NCBI GenBank assembly: GCA_019009955.1
Contig: CM032229.1
Coordinates: forward strand, 84,777,001 to 84,841,000
Origin: Riptortus pedestris
Taxonomy: Eukaryota; Arthropoda; Insecta; Hemiptera; Alydidae
Length of the DNA stretch: 64,000 bases
Reading direction: 5' to 3'
Shown: positions 49,201 through 59,004 of the stretch, one piece after another
How positions within the stretch are numbered: position 1 is the stretch's first letter
How the letters are laid out: every line of letters begins with the position of its first letter
The notes under the pieces: model-generated
The model's database searches: none
What the model was told of the DNA's origin: nothing
Seen by the model: only the letters and a program-made list of their open reading frames with translations
Translations under genes and position numbers: made by a program

Positions 49201-52200
49201 TAAATTCATCAGTGTGTATTACAAAGTGTAGTTAAATGTTTATATATTTTATACCAGAAAACTTACTAGTTTTTCTTTTAACCAAAACCCAATAATCACT
49301 TTCTTTCAATTGAATAGCTTTTCTATTTTTATAGTAAACTCTTACCATTTGATTTTTCCGGTGAAGACAGATAAATGTTTTTATGAAATTTATGGTTTGT
49401 ACCACTCCTTTTCTCTTCAATTATTATAATTTATTTTCAACAAATAATATTTTATGAATGGTTTTTTCAAAAGTTCAGTTCCTGCCTGGGAAATAGAAAG
49501 TTTGTTTTGCCGCAAACTAATTCAATAAAATCCTGTTTTTTAAGAATTTTCATGCTGTAGGAGTGAATACTTTAATAGGTATAAAATTTCGGTAAAAGGT
49601 GTGGAAATATCTTACCTAGATATATAATTTTCTGATTTCCCATTTTCTGATGAACTGTATTTGTGATCTTTATATGATGTTCAAGGATGAACTTTAAATA
49701 AAAATCTCCATTTTTTTCAATATTTGTCAAAATGGGAAGTAAAACATACTGACGTTTACTGAGAAAATGAAATCTTATTTTCATTGATTTCCTGAGGATT
49801 TTTTTTTTTTAAATTTAGTTCTAAATGACCAATGAAACAAACATCGTTTTCTTAACAAATACATGTCATGTTTTACTTTTTAGCTCTTATTTATTTTTAC
49901 TTTTTCCAGGTAATCAGCAAGGTACCGATATTAGGTTCCTTTTTCATTAAAAAAATGTTTATTTATTTTCACTATTTAATTAATGAAGTATATAGTCTTC
50001 ATTAATTAAATTGTGAGTCAACTCTAGCGCTAATATTTTTTTTCTTTAACCATTTTAAATACATTAGTTTTAATGTATATACTTAAATATGAAGTTAATT
50101 GCTATATATATATGATTAAAAAGCCACATATTCCATTGTTTGCTGCAAGCTTAGTCTGCTTTTTTCTTTTTTTTTATATTAGAACAATAAAAATCTGCCT
50201 TTCCATTGTTCTTGCCACACCATCAACAGCAGTTCAAAAACAGCTAGCACCTTCTCAAGTAAATATCCTAGTGCTTGTTGTTTTCAGGTTTTCATTGCCT
50301 TTTTGTAGTGTACTATGGCATCACTATACTGGGTAGCTATTAATATAAAAGCACAACAGGAGCCATACTATTGTTTTCTTTATTGAATAAAATTATCTAG
50401 AGTAATGTCACTAAAATACATCAAATATTTTAATCCTTAGTTTCATTCACTTTTTTGCAATTTCCACGTAATAACTGATTTCATTTTAATTCAGACTATT
50501 TTTATTTCAAAGTCTGTGACCCATGCATTTAATTAAATAATTTTTTTATTTCCTTCAGCATCATTATCATTAGATTATCTAGTGAAAGCCTTCACGTCTC
50601 CATATTGTAAAAAATATTCCCTAATATATCTTATGTTATAGAAGATCATAATCACAGATCTTCAAAAAATTAATTGTTACATTTTTTTTTAATTCTCTTC
50701 AGTGCCATCATATGCCATCTCAAAATTATTATTTTATCAAGAATGTTAATATATATAGCCACACTCTGTGCTATGAAAAGTATTCTTGTAAGTGTCAATA
50801 GGATGTCCGGGGCTCATGTTAGCCATGTGAGTTAAAGCGTTGGCTTTAATCTCACATGGTAAACCTAGAGTGACGAATTCGATTCCCTCCTGGGCAAGTA
50901 GGAATTTATTCAGTGAAGAACTTATTAAATAAAATCCTTTGTTCCACCCTGCCTAGAAAAGGGTGGTAACCTGTAGATAACCTGTCCCAATTAGCAATAA
51001 ATGTATAAAGTGGACGTTAATACATAAGTAAATAAATAATAGGATGTTCAGGCTTGTCCTCTCAAAATCCTGTGGTGCAGTATTAATTTAGACCATAACA
51101 AGAACCATTTATTTCTGTATTCCCTATAATTCTTTGCTTTCTTCTTTTTGCCTCAATCATCACCAGGAAAATAAATCCACAGGACACACTCATATCTATC
51201 AGCAATGTTAAAGTTTTTGTTAATTTTAGTAATGTGGTCACTTTATTTTTGTTAATGAAGAACAGTTTCTAGTTGTCAAATATTTTTACACAGCCCTAAA
51301 ATACTAAAAAGAAAATAAGCCAAGCGAATGTGTGTCTGCTGTAAACTTGGCCTGTGTTAAAAGATGCAGTATGTTCTGGGTGGAAACTTATTTCTCATTT
51401 GAATTGCATTTTCCCTGGGGGCCATCTCCTTTTATGGGTTCATGAGTTTTTGAAAACTTTTGAGCCTAAACAAATATTTTATATTACTACTTCTATGATT
51501 TATGGATTTTTTTTTTTGTAAATGTAAAATATATTATTTCGATATTTTCAGGACTTGGAACAACTTCGAAATCACATGCAATGGATTCACAAAGTTAAAA
51601 TTCATCCCAAAATGATTTATAACCGACCACCTCTGAACTGCCAAAAGTGTCAGTTTAGGTTCTTTACTGACCAGGGCCTTGAAAGGCATTTATTAGGATC
51701 TCATGGCCTTGTTACATCAAGTATGCAGGAAGCTGCTAATAAAGGCAAAGATGGAGGCAGATGTCCTGTCTGTGGAAGGGTAAGATTTGTTAATGTATAT
51801 TTATAATTTAATTGTTTTATTTTATTATTTTAAATGACCCAATTTAATTTACTACAGAATAGATAATGGCAAGAGGTCACTTCATAGAGGACTCTTTTAT
51901 GTATTCCATACTCGTATATTTACTTATCTGTGTCTCTGCCACTATTTATTTTTTACTATTTATTGCTGTGAACAGTTAAGGATAATCTAATAGTGCGAGT
52001 CTTGACTCCACATCTTGTCTTGTATGGGCTGGGTCTACCTCTTAATTCTTCTTGGTATGTCACATATCATCTAGGATAGTTAGTCTGATTGATTTACTCC
52101 ATTCTTTTAGTAAGACCAAAGCATTGTAGTATGCCCTTCCCTGATGATGTCAACTTCTCTATACAATTATATTGTTTCTGCATTAATTTTGATAAATCAA

Positions 52201-55200
52201 TATATTACTCCATTACAAATGAAAATATTTTTCACTAAGTTCTTCATTACCAGGCCATCATCCGAATAAATCTCTCCAGGGACTGTGTTTTTAGCACTCA
52301 CTACTTAGCATGGATCTCTTGAAATCTGAAGCTCAGGATGATTAAGGGCTGCTTGGTTGTTAAAGAGGCGAGGATGTCTATTTCCTCTTGCCCATGCTCA
52401 ACCCTGCTCTGTTATCCAAGCTTGGGACTAGCAGAGATGTTTCTACCCCTAGTAATTCTAGGACTAGCAATAATTGCTCCTTGTTAAGGCTCGATTAGAT
52501 TTGTCACCTTTATAACAGACAAGCATATCTTAGATTTTTCTATCTCCCAGTCAAACACAATTCATCGCAAATCAGATTTATGTTGGACATTTTTTGTCAC
52601 AGTTTTCTTTTTTAGGTTTGAAAGTAAAACCTATTTAACTAATACAGAAGCTGTAATTAGCTTTAATATTCTTCTCATCCAATTTCCACTTTAGTAACTG
52701 AGTCACTAAACATCTTGTACCCAGCTTACATTTCTACTCCTGTTACTGTTACTGAGGTAACTGGTGTTTCGTATCAGCACGTAGGGAACCTGGCTGAGTT
52801 GTACCTCTGTTTATATATGCAAACTTTCTGCTTGTTGTCTTTACATAGGCCATTATCTCAAGAAATTGTTTTATTTTGGTATAGTGTCGAATATTATTCT
52901 GGAATATGACTTGAAACTGAAATATATTCCCTAAATTGTAGGCAACTTAGATAAATTAATTACAAGCTTTTTGACAATGTTTACATAGTGTTCTTATTGT
53001 GTCAGAATTAGAGAATAAAATGTAAGGCTACCTGAGTCGTTTCAGTACATTAGAAAAAGTCTTCCTTGTTTAAGCAGCCCCAATCTCCTCCCATGAATAT
53101 TCAACCATTTGGAGGGAGTGCAATTTAAAGTGACAGACCTTTTTTGTAGCTATTCTGTTGCTATTCCTTTATCCATATTATTGGGAGTACAAATAAGTTT
53201 TGAGAGCTTTTTTAGTAATGTTGAAGCTTAATCGACAAAAATAGGTAAAATTTATGTTATTCAAAGTATTCAACATTATCTAGAACATTTCTCCATCTTT
53301 CTGGAAAGTTGATGCATGACCAGGCTTGCCCCACAATATTTTGCCCTTTGGGTTGTCATAGAGGATACACTTTTCGTCCCCTGTCACGATTTGATGAAAA
53401 AAAAACACCCTTCCGCTCATGTCTTTGGAGAAGTTATTCACTGGAAAAGACGGTGTTCCATTTCTTACTGAGCCCAATTTCCTTGTTTTTGCACCATACA
53501 CATGGCCTTCAGACTTGATTGTTGAGTCACTCATGGGTAAGTTGAGATCTAACGCATGAATCTTGGTCCAATAATGCCTCCAACTCAACGCCTTCGTACT
53601 ATACTGGCCTCCCTTCAAGTTCTTTGTCACTGGTGTCAAAATAGCAACTTTTAAAATGTCAGAACCAGTACTCGCATATTTTTATTATGGATCATGTTCC
53701 CCATATGCTTTGCATAACAATCTATGTCTTTATCAGTTGCACTTTTCTTCAAATTGAAACAAAAAAGCCGGGCATCCCACAAATTGTGTTTCGTTGGCAC
53801 ATAGAAAGTTTGTTGTTTACCCTTAAGTGAAAGGCAAGTACTGATTTCTAGAGGGGATTAATGAGCTTTCAAAATAAATTTAAACACAAGATGTTCTGAT
53901 GTCATTTAATACTAGTTATGTAAGTTTTAATAAACCCCTCAAAACTTATTTGTACACCCAATATTATACTGCATCTATTTTTTTTTTTTTTCATTGATTT
54001 GTATTTTTGGATTAATATGAATGCTTCTTATATAGTTTCTCATTAATCATTTCTTTCTTAGGTATATCAGTGGAAACTGCTTAACCATGTTGCTCGAGAC
54101 CATTCTATGTCCCTGAAACCAGCACATTTATCCTATAAGTGTACAGTATGTACTGCAACATTTGGTATGTACAAGCAGTTCGAAAACCATGTCTATTCTG
54201 CACATTCTGTTGTTGCCAAAAGGGTAATGGAAAAGAAGCCTGCTAATCAACAACCTTCAACATCATCTTCACCCTCTTCTACGTCACAGGTTTGTTTATT
54301 GTAGTTGTTCTCTGAACGTTGTTATTTTTCTTTAACCTATTATTTGTTTCATTGTGTTTATTGTGTAATAAAATTAGACCTTCATCTATTATCTTTTATA
54401 TTCATATTTTGAAATACTATATTTATATTTATGGAGCATTATAATCATATTTTATATTATTTTATTCTACTTTACTGGATAAATTTACAATTAACCTCCA
54501 GATTACAGGATGTAATCTGATTAATTATAGTTAACATTTCTACGCAAAATAGACATTAATAAGTTTTTCTCTCGTCAGTTTTATATTATACATATATATT
54601 TTTCAACTATATTATTATTTATTTTTACAATCAATAATATTAGTTTTTAAGGAATAAGATGATTTACTCTCGATTACTGATTATGCATTTTCAATCCATC
54701 AGATGGAGGTGTTAAGAAATCTAGTCTAGGCTTGTTTTAGTATTTGTTTCAATCGTTATTACCAAGAGTTATATTTCCAAATGTTTTCTTAGATTGAATA
54801 TCTTTGAAGAGAATATATAAATCTAGAAGTCATAAGTTCTCCTCTTCGAGAAAGTTGCCTATATTACATATAGTACAGACAGCTTCTTTTTATTTAAATA
54901 AAATACCAGTATTACTATTGTATTTTATTTTTCTTGGTTTGATCTTGTTTTTCGTGAACTTAAGTTTCTTATGTTTCGATTATTTTATTTTCCCTTTTTA
55001 TTTTAAATCAAAATTATTTTTCTTTTAATTCATGAAAACATTGCTTTTTTATTAGCAGAATGACTCATACCAACCCATGAAACCACTCAAAATTAACGAT
55101 GAAATCACAATAATACCTCAACCTGCAAGGGCAAAAACGAAACCTCAGCCAGCATCTGCAAAGACGAATAAGGTAATTGCAATTTGAAAAATACAAGAAA

Positions 55201-56582
55201 AACGTTTTGTGAAAAAAGGAACTTGCATTACTTAGATTATTTAAAGTATTTTACCTCGACATTAAGTTCCTGGAATTTTAGTACATTCATTTCATTGTTA
55301 TTATTTAATAACTATGGCCCAACTACAGATGAAAGAGCCTTTTTTTATTTTATTTTTTTTTTCACATTTTAAATCATAGATTTGTGTAGTTTGGTACACT
55401 TCAGTGTTTTCCCCTTGAATGAACATTTTATACCTTTTACTTAATAAGAAATAAAATTTCATTTATTCATGTAATATTTTGTGTACCTGCACCTAGTCAA
55501 ATTTATATAACTTAAAATCAATGTTGCTTTAATTGTTTCAATTTGAAATATTTTTTGCATGTTTTATCTTTTATTTCAATTTTCTTGTTTTGTTTTTTTT
55601 TGTTTTTTTATACTCCACTTTAGGTATGACATTTTCTTTATTGAAGATAAAATGCTATGAATTGTTTAATATTCAATTGAGAATGGGTAAGTTGAGTTCT
55701 GTTTAATGATTTGGCTGGATAATTATGAAATTATTGTTTGATTGTTTAGTAGTCAGATATTACATTGTTCATTGGATTATATACTTTTCTTATCCTGTTT
55801 AATGCTTATTGCTGTTTAATATTTCTATTTGAAACAAAATTGTACAAGTACAGAACTCTTATTTCGATAAAAATGATTTTCCGAATGTTTTCTCGGCTTT
55901 TTATAGTCTATGAGTTTTAGGAGAGAAGAAGAACAGAGAAGGCTTTAAAGATTTTACATTTTTTATAATGTTTTAATATTTTAACATATCATAAGTTACC
56001 TAATTCTTATTAAAACTCTTTCTTGAAAGTCTTTTTTCTTAACTTTATGGTGTTTATATTTTACTTGTGTAATTTATTTAAAACATGTGCATAATAATTG
56101 TTTGCTTTCCTTAGAATTATTTTTAATCCTGGCATGCTATGCTCAGTGTGTAATATGAAGTGCCTCAATTTTTTTTTTTATTGTTTCTTTCATTTGGTGT
56201 TTAACAAGAGATTTTACACTTTAGTTTTGCATGAACTCATGTGCAATAGTTATATGCCCCTTTGTCTCCTGGATCTTTTATTTGTTTTTGGGCTGTATTA
56301 TTATGAAATAATATACTGAGTTAAATTATTAATTACGGAAAATCATTATGTAATATAGGGGTTAATATATTTTACTGCTAAATTCTGATGTGCATTCAAA
56401 AATATTTATCCTTGGAAGAAACGGTTACTATGGCTCTTATCTGCTGGTTTATGTTATATTTTAATTTTGTTATTACTTTTTAGTTTTAATCAAAACCCTG
56501 CTCCTCTATTTTTTCCTGAATTGTTTTATTTTTTTGCTTCCAATAGAGAATTGTCTTAAATGGACATTACACGGCCTCTTGA
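35068..56582 (+). CDS. MEP-1: MEP-1 homologue, seven-zinc-finger corepressor (whole gene, spliced)
   Basis: Joining 35068-35146, 35229-37699, 38128-38386, 42841-42929, 45873-45950, 48780-48977, 51552-51779, 54062-54289, 55059-55172 and a tentative 56547-56582 gives about 1,259 residues with no frame conflict. In order: acidic Ser/Glu-rich N-terminus (1-330) with a DPL repeat (286-297) and SUMO-interaction-like SIIEI (309-313); proline-rich stretch (443-510); charged helix (538-590); PTDLSK (600-605); conserved GPLGKFFMQIGVNLVQEH block; zinc fingers 1-3 (755-840); AT-hook RGRGRPP (907-913); zinc fingers 4-7 (1050-1182). MEP-1 has seven fingers in C. elegans; in Drosophila it partners Mi-2 in the dMec repressor complex and acts in SUMO-dependent repression. 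It should act in the nucleus on chromatin. Identity is from recognised motifs and architecture; no alignment was run. Confidence 0.88.
35229..37699 (+). CDS. MEP-1: MEP-1 coding exon 2 (large exon, residues 27-850)
   Basis: Acceptor TTTTTGTTTAG|AT; donor AATCAG|GTTAGT, phase 0. It encodes the disordered acidic region, SUMO-interaction-like DDDSIIEIS, the proline-rich part, the KEEKEKEK-type charged helix, the PxDLS motif, the conserved FFMQIGVNLVQEHVQSDLL block and zinc fingers 1-3: CKLC...H.4.H from 755, CNFC...H.4.H from 784, and CPNC...H.3.C (C2HC type) from 820. Opposite-strand and out-of-frame frames over this exon are shadows. Confidence 0.93.
38128..38386 (+). CDS. MEP-1: MEP-1 coding exon 3 (Arg/Gly/Pro-rich, AT-hook)
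   Basis: Acceptor TTTTTTCCCCAG|GA, donor CCGG|GTAAGT, phase 0 in and 1 out. In frame it reads EPSLDWEPPAKIPRVRGPRA and continues without a stop for 86 codons. The exon is strikingly GC-rich against its introns. RGRGRPP (907-913) is a canonical AT-hook core and KIPRVRGPR is a basic, nuclear-signal-like run. Longer frames in the two other frames or on the minus strand are not compatible with splicing. Confidence 0.85.
39248..39301. repeat. (TA)n microsatellite
   Basis: Uninterrupted TA run in MEP-1 intron 3, with no Helentron-like sequence next to it. Confidence 0.95.
40394..40679. mobile_element. piggyBac-type MITE with TTAA target duplication
   Basis: A 286-bp element flanked by TTAA on both sides (40390-40393 and 40680-40683). 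Inverted ends CATGTTGAGCGCTACATACCC and, inverted from the right, CATGTAGAGCTCCACATGCCC. Internal GCCCACTGGTGAGCACATGG and CCCACCGATGGGCATG words repeat the terminal motif. TTAA targeting with these ends points to the piggyBac superfamily. No coding capacity. Confidence 0.85.
41078..41131. repeat. (TC)n(CA)n(TA)n microsatellite
   Basis: Short TC, CA and TA runs in succession in intron 3. Confidence 0.9.
41704..42042. mobile_element. long-TIR MITE (about 80-bp inverted repeats)
   Basis: Left arm CACCGATTTGAACAAACG...GTAGTACCTAATGAAAAACAAATTCTGTTAAAGC and right arm, inverted, CACCAATTTGAACGAAAATG with the same continuation enclose a ~170-bp centre. The superfamily is unclear because no target duplication could be defined. 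The centre contains a tRNA-like segment. Confidence 0.75.
41856..41935 (+). other. tRNA-derived segment inside the MITE
   Basis: GTCTCAGTTGATCGAG resembles a tRNA A box and AATTGAATCTTGCC a B box (GGTTCGAATCCTGCC type) at tRNA spacing, followed by a T-rich stretch. The acceptor arm does not pair, so this is not a tRNA gene; more likely a SINE head or captured tRNA. Confidence 0.45.
42841..42929 (+). CDS. MEP-1: MEP-1 coding exon 4
   Basis: Acceptor TTTATTCTTTTAG|GT, donor TATCAG|GTAAAA. Phase 1 in and 0 out. Reads VVFRPSGSNAQPQVLL then PTSYPMANNPLYQ, a low-complexity linker between the two zinc-finger clusters. Confidence 0.85.
42930..45872 (+). other. MEP-1 intron 4
   Basis: Contains a TA microsatellite (43211-43252), an A-run and a candidate in-phase cassette exon at 44108-44221. 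Small frames elsewhere show nothing recognisable. Confidence 0.6.
44108..44221 (+). CDS. candidate cassette exon in MEP-1 intron 4
   Basis: Acceptor TTATTTCCCTTTTCAG|GA and donor GAGAAG|GTAATG enclose 114 bp open in phase 0 at both ends, reading DIFNFFCTYIKRKDNQFNAQ then VLGVLYSLISLKDLNKEK. Inclusion would keep the MEP-1 frame, but the peptide is hydrophobic and unlike the Pro/Ala-rich surroundings. It may be an alternative exon, a relic from another gene or chance. Confidence 0.3.
45873..45950 (+). CDS. MEP-1: MEP-1 coding exon 5 (short, easily missed)
   Basis: Acceptor TTGTGTGTAG|GT and donor TCACAG|GTACAA; 78 bp, phase 0 on both sides. It encodes VDRMSGMPLPLPIALVSNAA then SASCSQ. The GC-rich block in AT-rich DNA and the preserved phase support it. 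The acceptor has a poor pyrimidine tract. A second AG eight bases downstream would break the frame. Confidence 0.65.
45951..48779 (+). other. MEP-1 intron 5
   Basis: AT-rich, 2.83 kb. The 79-codon frame at 47790-48029 has no recognisable product. No element termini were seen. Confidence 0.6.
48780..48977 (+). CDS. MEP-1: MEP-1 coding exon 6 (Ala-rich, first half of zinc finger 4)
   Basis: Acceptor AATTTTTCCAG|AA, donor ATAAAG|GTAAAT, phase 0 both ends, 66 codons. Reads NPAAVAAAAAGATAKLLQQP, a Pro/Ser stretch, AKPGRPPGS (AT-hook-like GRP core, near 1036) and CEICDGYIK, the Cys pair of finger 4 (1050, 1053). Confidence 0.88.
48978..51551 (+). other. MEP-1 intron 6 with a SINE
   Basis: AT-rich, 2.57 kb, splitting zinc finger 4. 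It contains SINE copy 4 (50807-51037). The exon-like scrap ending at 50260 was examined and rejected. Confidence 0.65.
50807..51037 (+). mobile_element. tRNA-derived SINE, copy 4, with 10-bp target duplication
   Basis: Flanked by AATAGGATGT on both sides (50797-50806 and 51038-51047). Begins CCGGGGCTCATGTTAGCCATG, has box B-like ATTCGATTCCCTCC, the shared CTAGAAAAGGGTGGTAACCTG and AGTGGACGTTAAT body, and a (TAAA)n tail. The intact duplication marks a recent insertion relative to the other copies. Confidence 0.88.
51552..51779 (+). CDS. MEP-1: MEP-1 coding exon 7 (zinc fingers 4-6)
   Basis: Acceptor GATATTTTCAG|GA, donor GGAAGG|GTAAGA, phase 0 both ends, 76 codons. Supplies H1066 and H1071 of finger 4, all of finger 5 (C1088, C1091, H1104, H1109) and the CPVC pair of finger 6 (1129, 1132). 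Confidence 0.93.
53181..53962 (-). mobile_element. mariner-type element, internally truncated, with both inverted ends
   Basis: Left end TTGGGAGTACAAATAAGTTT and inverted right end TTGGGTGTACAAATAAGTTT next to TA. At ~780 bp it is shorter than a full mariner. It carries an antisense transposase fragment. Confidence 0.85.
53280..53639 (-). pseudogene. mariner transposase fragment
   Basis: The 119-codon minus frame contains IVTGDEKCILYDNPKGKILW and GKPGHAST, the region of the first catalytic Asp in mariner (TGDEKWxxYDNP), here with Cys for the usual Trp. The helix-turn-helix part and the other two catalytic Asp residues are absent, so it is not active. It lies antisense in MEP-1 intron 7. Confidence 0.8.
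54062..54289 (+). CDS. MEP-1: MEP-1 coding exon 8 (zinc fingers 6-7)
   Basis: Acceptor ATTTCTTTCTTAG|GT, donor TCACAG|GTTTGT, phase 0 both ends, 76 codons. Completes finger 6 (H1143, H1148) and encodes finger 7 (C1161, C1164, H1177, H1182), then a Lys-rich and Ser/Thr-rich tail ending STSSSPSSTSQ. Confidence 0.93.
55059..55172 (+). CDS. MEP-1: MEP-1 coding exon 9
   Basis: Acceptor TTTTTTATTAGCAG|AA, donor AATAAG|GTAATT, phase 0 both ends, 38 codons. Reads NDSYQPMKPLKINDEITIIP and then a Lys/Pro-rich tail. EITIIP after Asp-Glu resembles a second SUMO-interaction motif. A further exon is required because there is no stop. Confidence 0.85.
56547..56582 (+). CDS. MEP-1: candidate MEP-1 terminal exon
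   Basis: Strong acceptor (TTTTATTTTTTTGCTTCCAATAG) followed in phase 0 by RIVLNGHYTAS and TGA. AATAAA follows 70 bp after the stop. The sequence joins smoothly to exon 9 (KTNK|RIVLNG). A rival terminal exon lies at 60633-60677, and others are possible in the intervening AT-rich DNA, so this is tentative. Confidence 0.4.
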   Translation, partial: RIVLNGHYTAS

Positions 56583-56650
56583 ATATGAAAATGTTTGGAA
56601 ATATACTTCAAATATTCTTTTAAAACCTTTAACTTCCAAATTCTCAATTA

Positions 56651-56656
56651 AATAAA
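56651..56656 (+). terminator. candidate polyadenylation signal of MEP-1
   Basis: AATAAA located 70 bp after the proposed stop codon, within AT-rich sequence. Hexamers like this occur often by chance here. Confidence 0.35.
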
Positions 56657-56770
56657 ATGTTAAAGTGTGCTTATAAGAATTATAAGTTAAAGTGACAAAA
56701 GTCATCTATTCTCCAGATTGTAATAAGGAGAAACTGTTATAATTATATTTGTTGGTGGCCCTCGTTCATC

Positions 56771-56794
56771 GTCCATCCTATACTTAGGATGGAC
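56771..56794. other. perfect hairpin, 10-bp stem and 4-nt loop
   Basis: GTCCATCCTA, TACT loop, TAGGATGGAC. Lies 115 bp beyond the candidate poly(A) signal. Function unknown. Confidence 0.5.
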
Positions 56795-57477
56795 AGAAGA
56801 TCATCAAAAATTCACACAAACTTTTTACATTCTGTGGTTATTGTGTCTGCTATATACAGGGATAGGGACTGTTAGTAATCTGAATATTGTAAAACCAGCA
56901 GGAAAACTTTCTAACAGAGTGACTATGTGTAGGGTGACCCTATACTTCAATGTGTTAAATTCAGGAACCAGAGTGGTTACTTTCTTTATAATTAAATAGT
57001 ACAAAAGTACAATGCGCTTTCTGCATATTCCATATCATGTCTATTAGAAACTTTTAATTTTAAGTGTATCAGTTAGATGAGGATGACATGTAGTTCTGTT
57101 TTAAAGATACTAAATGGAGTTTGGTATCTTTCGTAGCCAGTAGACTATTACTGGCTTAAGTCAAGGTGCCTATTATCGCCTATCTGTTAAACCTTGCCCC
57201 AAAAATGGCAAGGTCATAAGTAAAACAAATTCTAGAAGCACCATGCTTAACAGGCATATGTCAAACACAGATAGCATTTCTATGTGTGTCACAGGTAACA
57301 TTTTTGGAACTTTCGCCGGTGCTGTCTAAATGTTCTGTCGTATGGAAAGACTAAATGCAGTATAGTAGACTGTAGCTAGTCCATAGAAACTTGTGATCCA
57401 GTTGTCTGGAGAGTTAATGTTTCCTAGTAATAGTCTATTTAAGTAGCTGTGAGGGAGAGTAAAGGTTATAAATAAAA

Positions 57478-57618
57478 AAGTACGTTATGCAGGGGCTGCT
57501 TTACTAAGCAAATTTCTCATGTTCGTCACGTATTTGCATTCATCTCTAAAAGTAAATGTTCAATGAGAGCAAAATTTGGTATTTAGGCTTCAAATAAAGT
57601 GGTTCACAATATAACAGC
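57478..57618 (-). mobile_element. Helentron-like element, short inverted copy M
   Basis: Reverse complement runs from ACCACTTTATTTGAAGCCTAAATACCAAATTTTG to AAATTTGCTTAGTAAAGCAGCCCCTGCATAACG. It abuts the left end of copy N, forming an inverted pair. Confidence 0.65.
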
Positions 57619-57621
57619 TTA

Positions 57622-58595
57622 TTAGCAGATTTCTCTTAAGGGAAATCAGCTATTGAGGTTGTACTCATGACACGATTTTCGAAATTTTTCTTCAAGTGTC
57701 CATCGATCCTACCCAGGAGATGATGAAAATGAGGTCCATTCAAAACTGTGTTTGTGTGCGTGTGTGTGCGTGCGTGTGTGTGTGTGTATATATTTGTCTG
57801 TTACCGCTCTAGCGGTCGCAATTATTGTTTAATCGTTACCAAAATCGATATTTAGTTGTTTTATGAAAAAAGAAAGATCAAGTTCGTTAACGGCTGAAAT
57901 CCGGCCAGGGGGAGGGGGGGGATTTAGAGGGGAGGATTTTCGAAATATCTCTGTTACCATAGGTTGTATCGAAAATATGTATAGAACCAATCCTAATGCA
58001 AATTAAATTTACTATAAATATTGTTATATACATTTCTTCACTATCTTGAATATTAACCGAGATATTTGCATTTTTCAGTTTTCAGCCATCAGCAAACCGC
58101 CACTTCTACTCATGTTACATTAACAATACTCTGCTACATAATAAATCACATTATTCGAAGTTTTAATACCAAAAATTGTATTCATGAGATCTTTATTATA
58201 CGAGATACATGCAAATATGTCCTGGTGATCCCCCCCCCCCCCTGTTTTAAGGTTTTGGACTACTGAAATTTGTTTGATGGAGATAACAATTATTCTGACT
58301 TATTATTAATTACAGTACTAGTTATAGTAAATAGTTCTCAATAAAATTAATATTTTATATTCTGATATATTTCAGTAATTGTTTTTCTTTCCGGTGTGAA
58401 GTGGGCAGATCCTGTTTGTTTACATTTCTAACCTAACGCTTCCTGTCGGCAGGTTCTTGAAATTGGATGAAACATTTCTTATTACCGTTTGTATTTATTC
58501 ACGGTGGTGTTGTGTTACCAGTATGTAGATTTATCTATTACTAAACTGCACGAGGGAAATCTGCTTAGTTTACGCAGCCCCTGCGTGACAGACTT
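57622..58595 (+). mobile_element. Helentron-like element, full-length copy N
   Basis: Best complete plus-strand copy: left terminus TTAGCAGATTTCTCTTAAGGGAAATCAGCT (57625), left block, GT microsatellite (57750-57788), G-rich GGGGGAGGGGGGGG (57908), middle, and right terminus GAGGGAAATCTGCTTAGTTTACGCAGCCCCTGCGTGACAGAC (58551-58591). The small frame at 58066-58266 lies inside it. Confidence 0.8.
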
Positions 58596-58599
58596 TTTT

Positions 58600-58934
58600 G
58601 TTAATATGACATGAGTAGGAGTGGGGGTTTACTGAAGGCCGAAAACTGAAAAATGTGAATATCTCAGTTAATACTCAACATAGTGAAAAAAAGGTACATA
58701 ACAACATTCATAGAACTTTACATTTGCAATAAAATTGGTTCTGGACAATATTTCAATCGGACGCATAATAACAGAGATATTAAGATTTTTTTGAAATTCC
58801 TCCCCTCTAAACACTTCTTCCCACTGGTTGGATTTCAGCCTTTAACGAACTTGCCCTTTAATTTTACACAAAATGTTTAAACATCAAGTTAGGTGACGAT
58901 CAAACCCAAATTTCGACCGCTAGAGCATTAACAG

Positions 58935-58937
<3 letters not shown>
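58600..58937 (-). mobile_element. Helentron-like element, inverted partial copy P
   Basis: Reverse complement of the middle and G-rich sections (AGTAGGAGTGGGGGTTTACTG at 58614, CTCCCCTCTAAACACTTC near 58800, GATCAAACCCAAATTTCGACCGC at 58898). It ends in the TA tract shared with copy Q. Confidence 0.7.

Positions 58938-59002
<65 letters not shown>
58938..59002. repeat. (TA)n microsatellite joining opposite-orientation copies
   Basis: TA run between inverted copy P and direct copy Q. Confidence 0.95.

Positions 59003-59004
<2 letters not shown>

Larger units (their letters stand above)
51780..54061 (+). other. MEP-1 intron 7 with a mariner insertion
   Basis: Splits zinc finger 6. Contains a GC-richer unassigned block (52250-52500, with TTATCCAAGCTTGGGACTAG) and the mariner fragment at 53181-53962. 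Confidence 0.65.

Noticed and set aside
50185..50261. Exon-like scrap (TPSTAVQKQLAPSQ before GTAAAT) in intron 6
   Set aside because: No in-frame acceptor gives phase 0, and inclusion would split zinc finger 4 between its Cys and His pairs.
55620..55628. Acceptor CCACTTTAG followed by GTA TGA as a one-codon terminal exon
   Set aside because: Such a signal is expected by chance in T-rich DNA; nothing else supports it.
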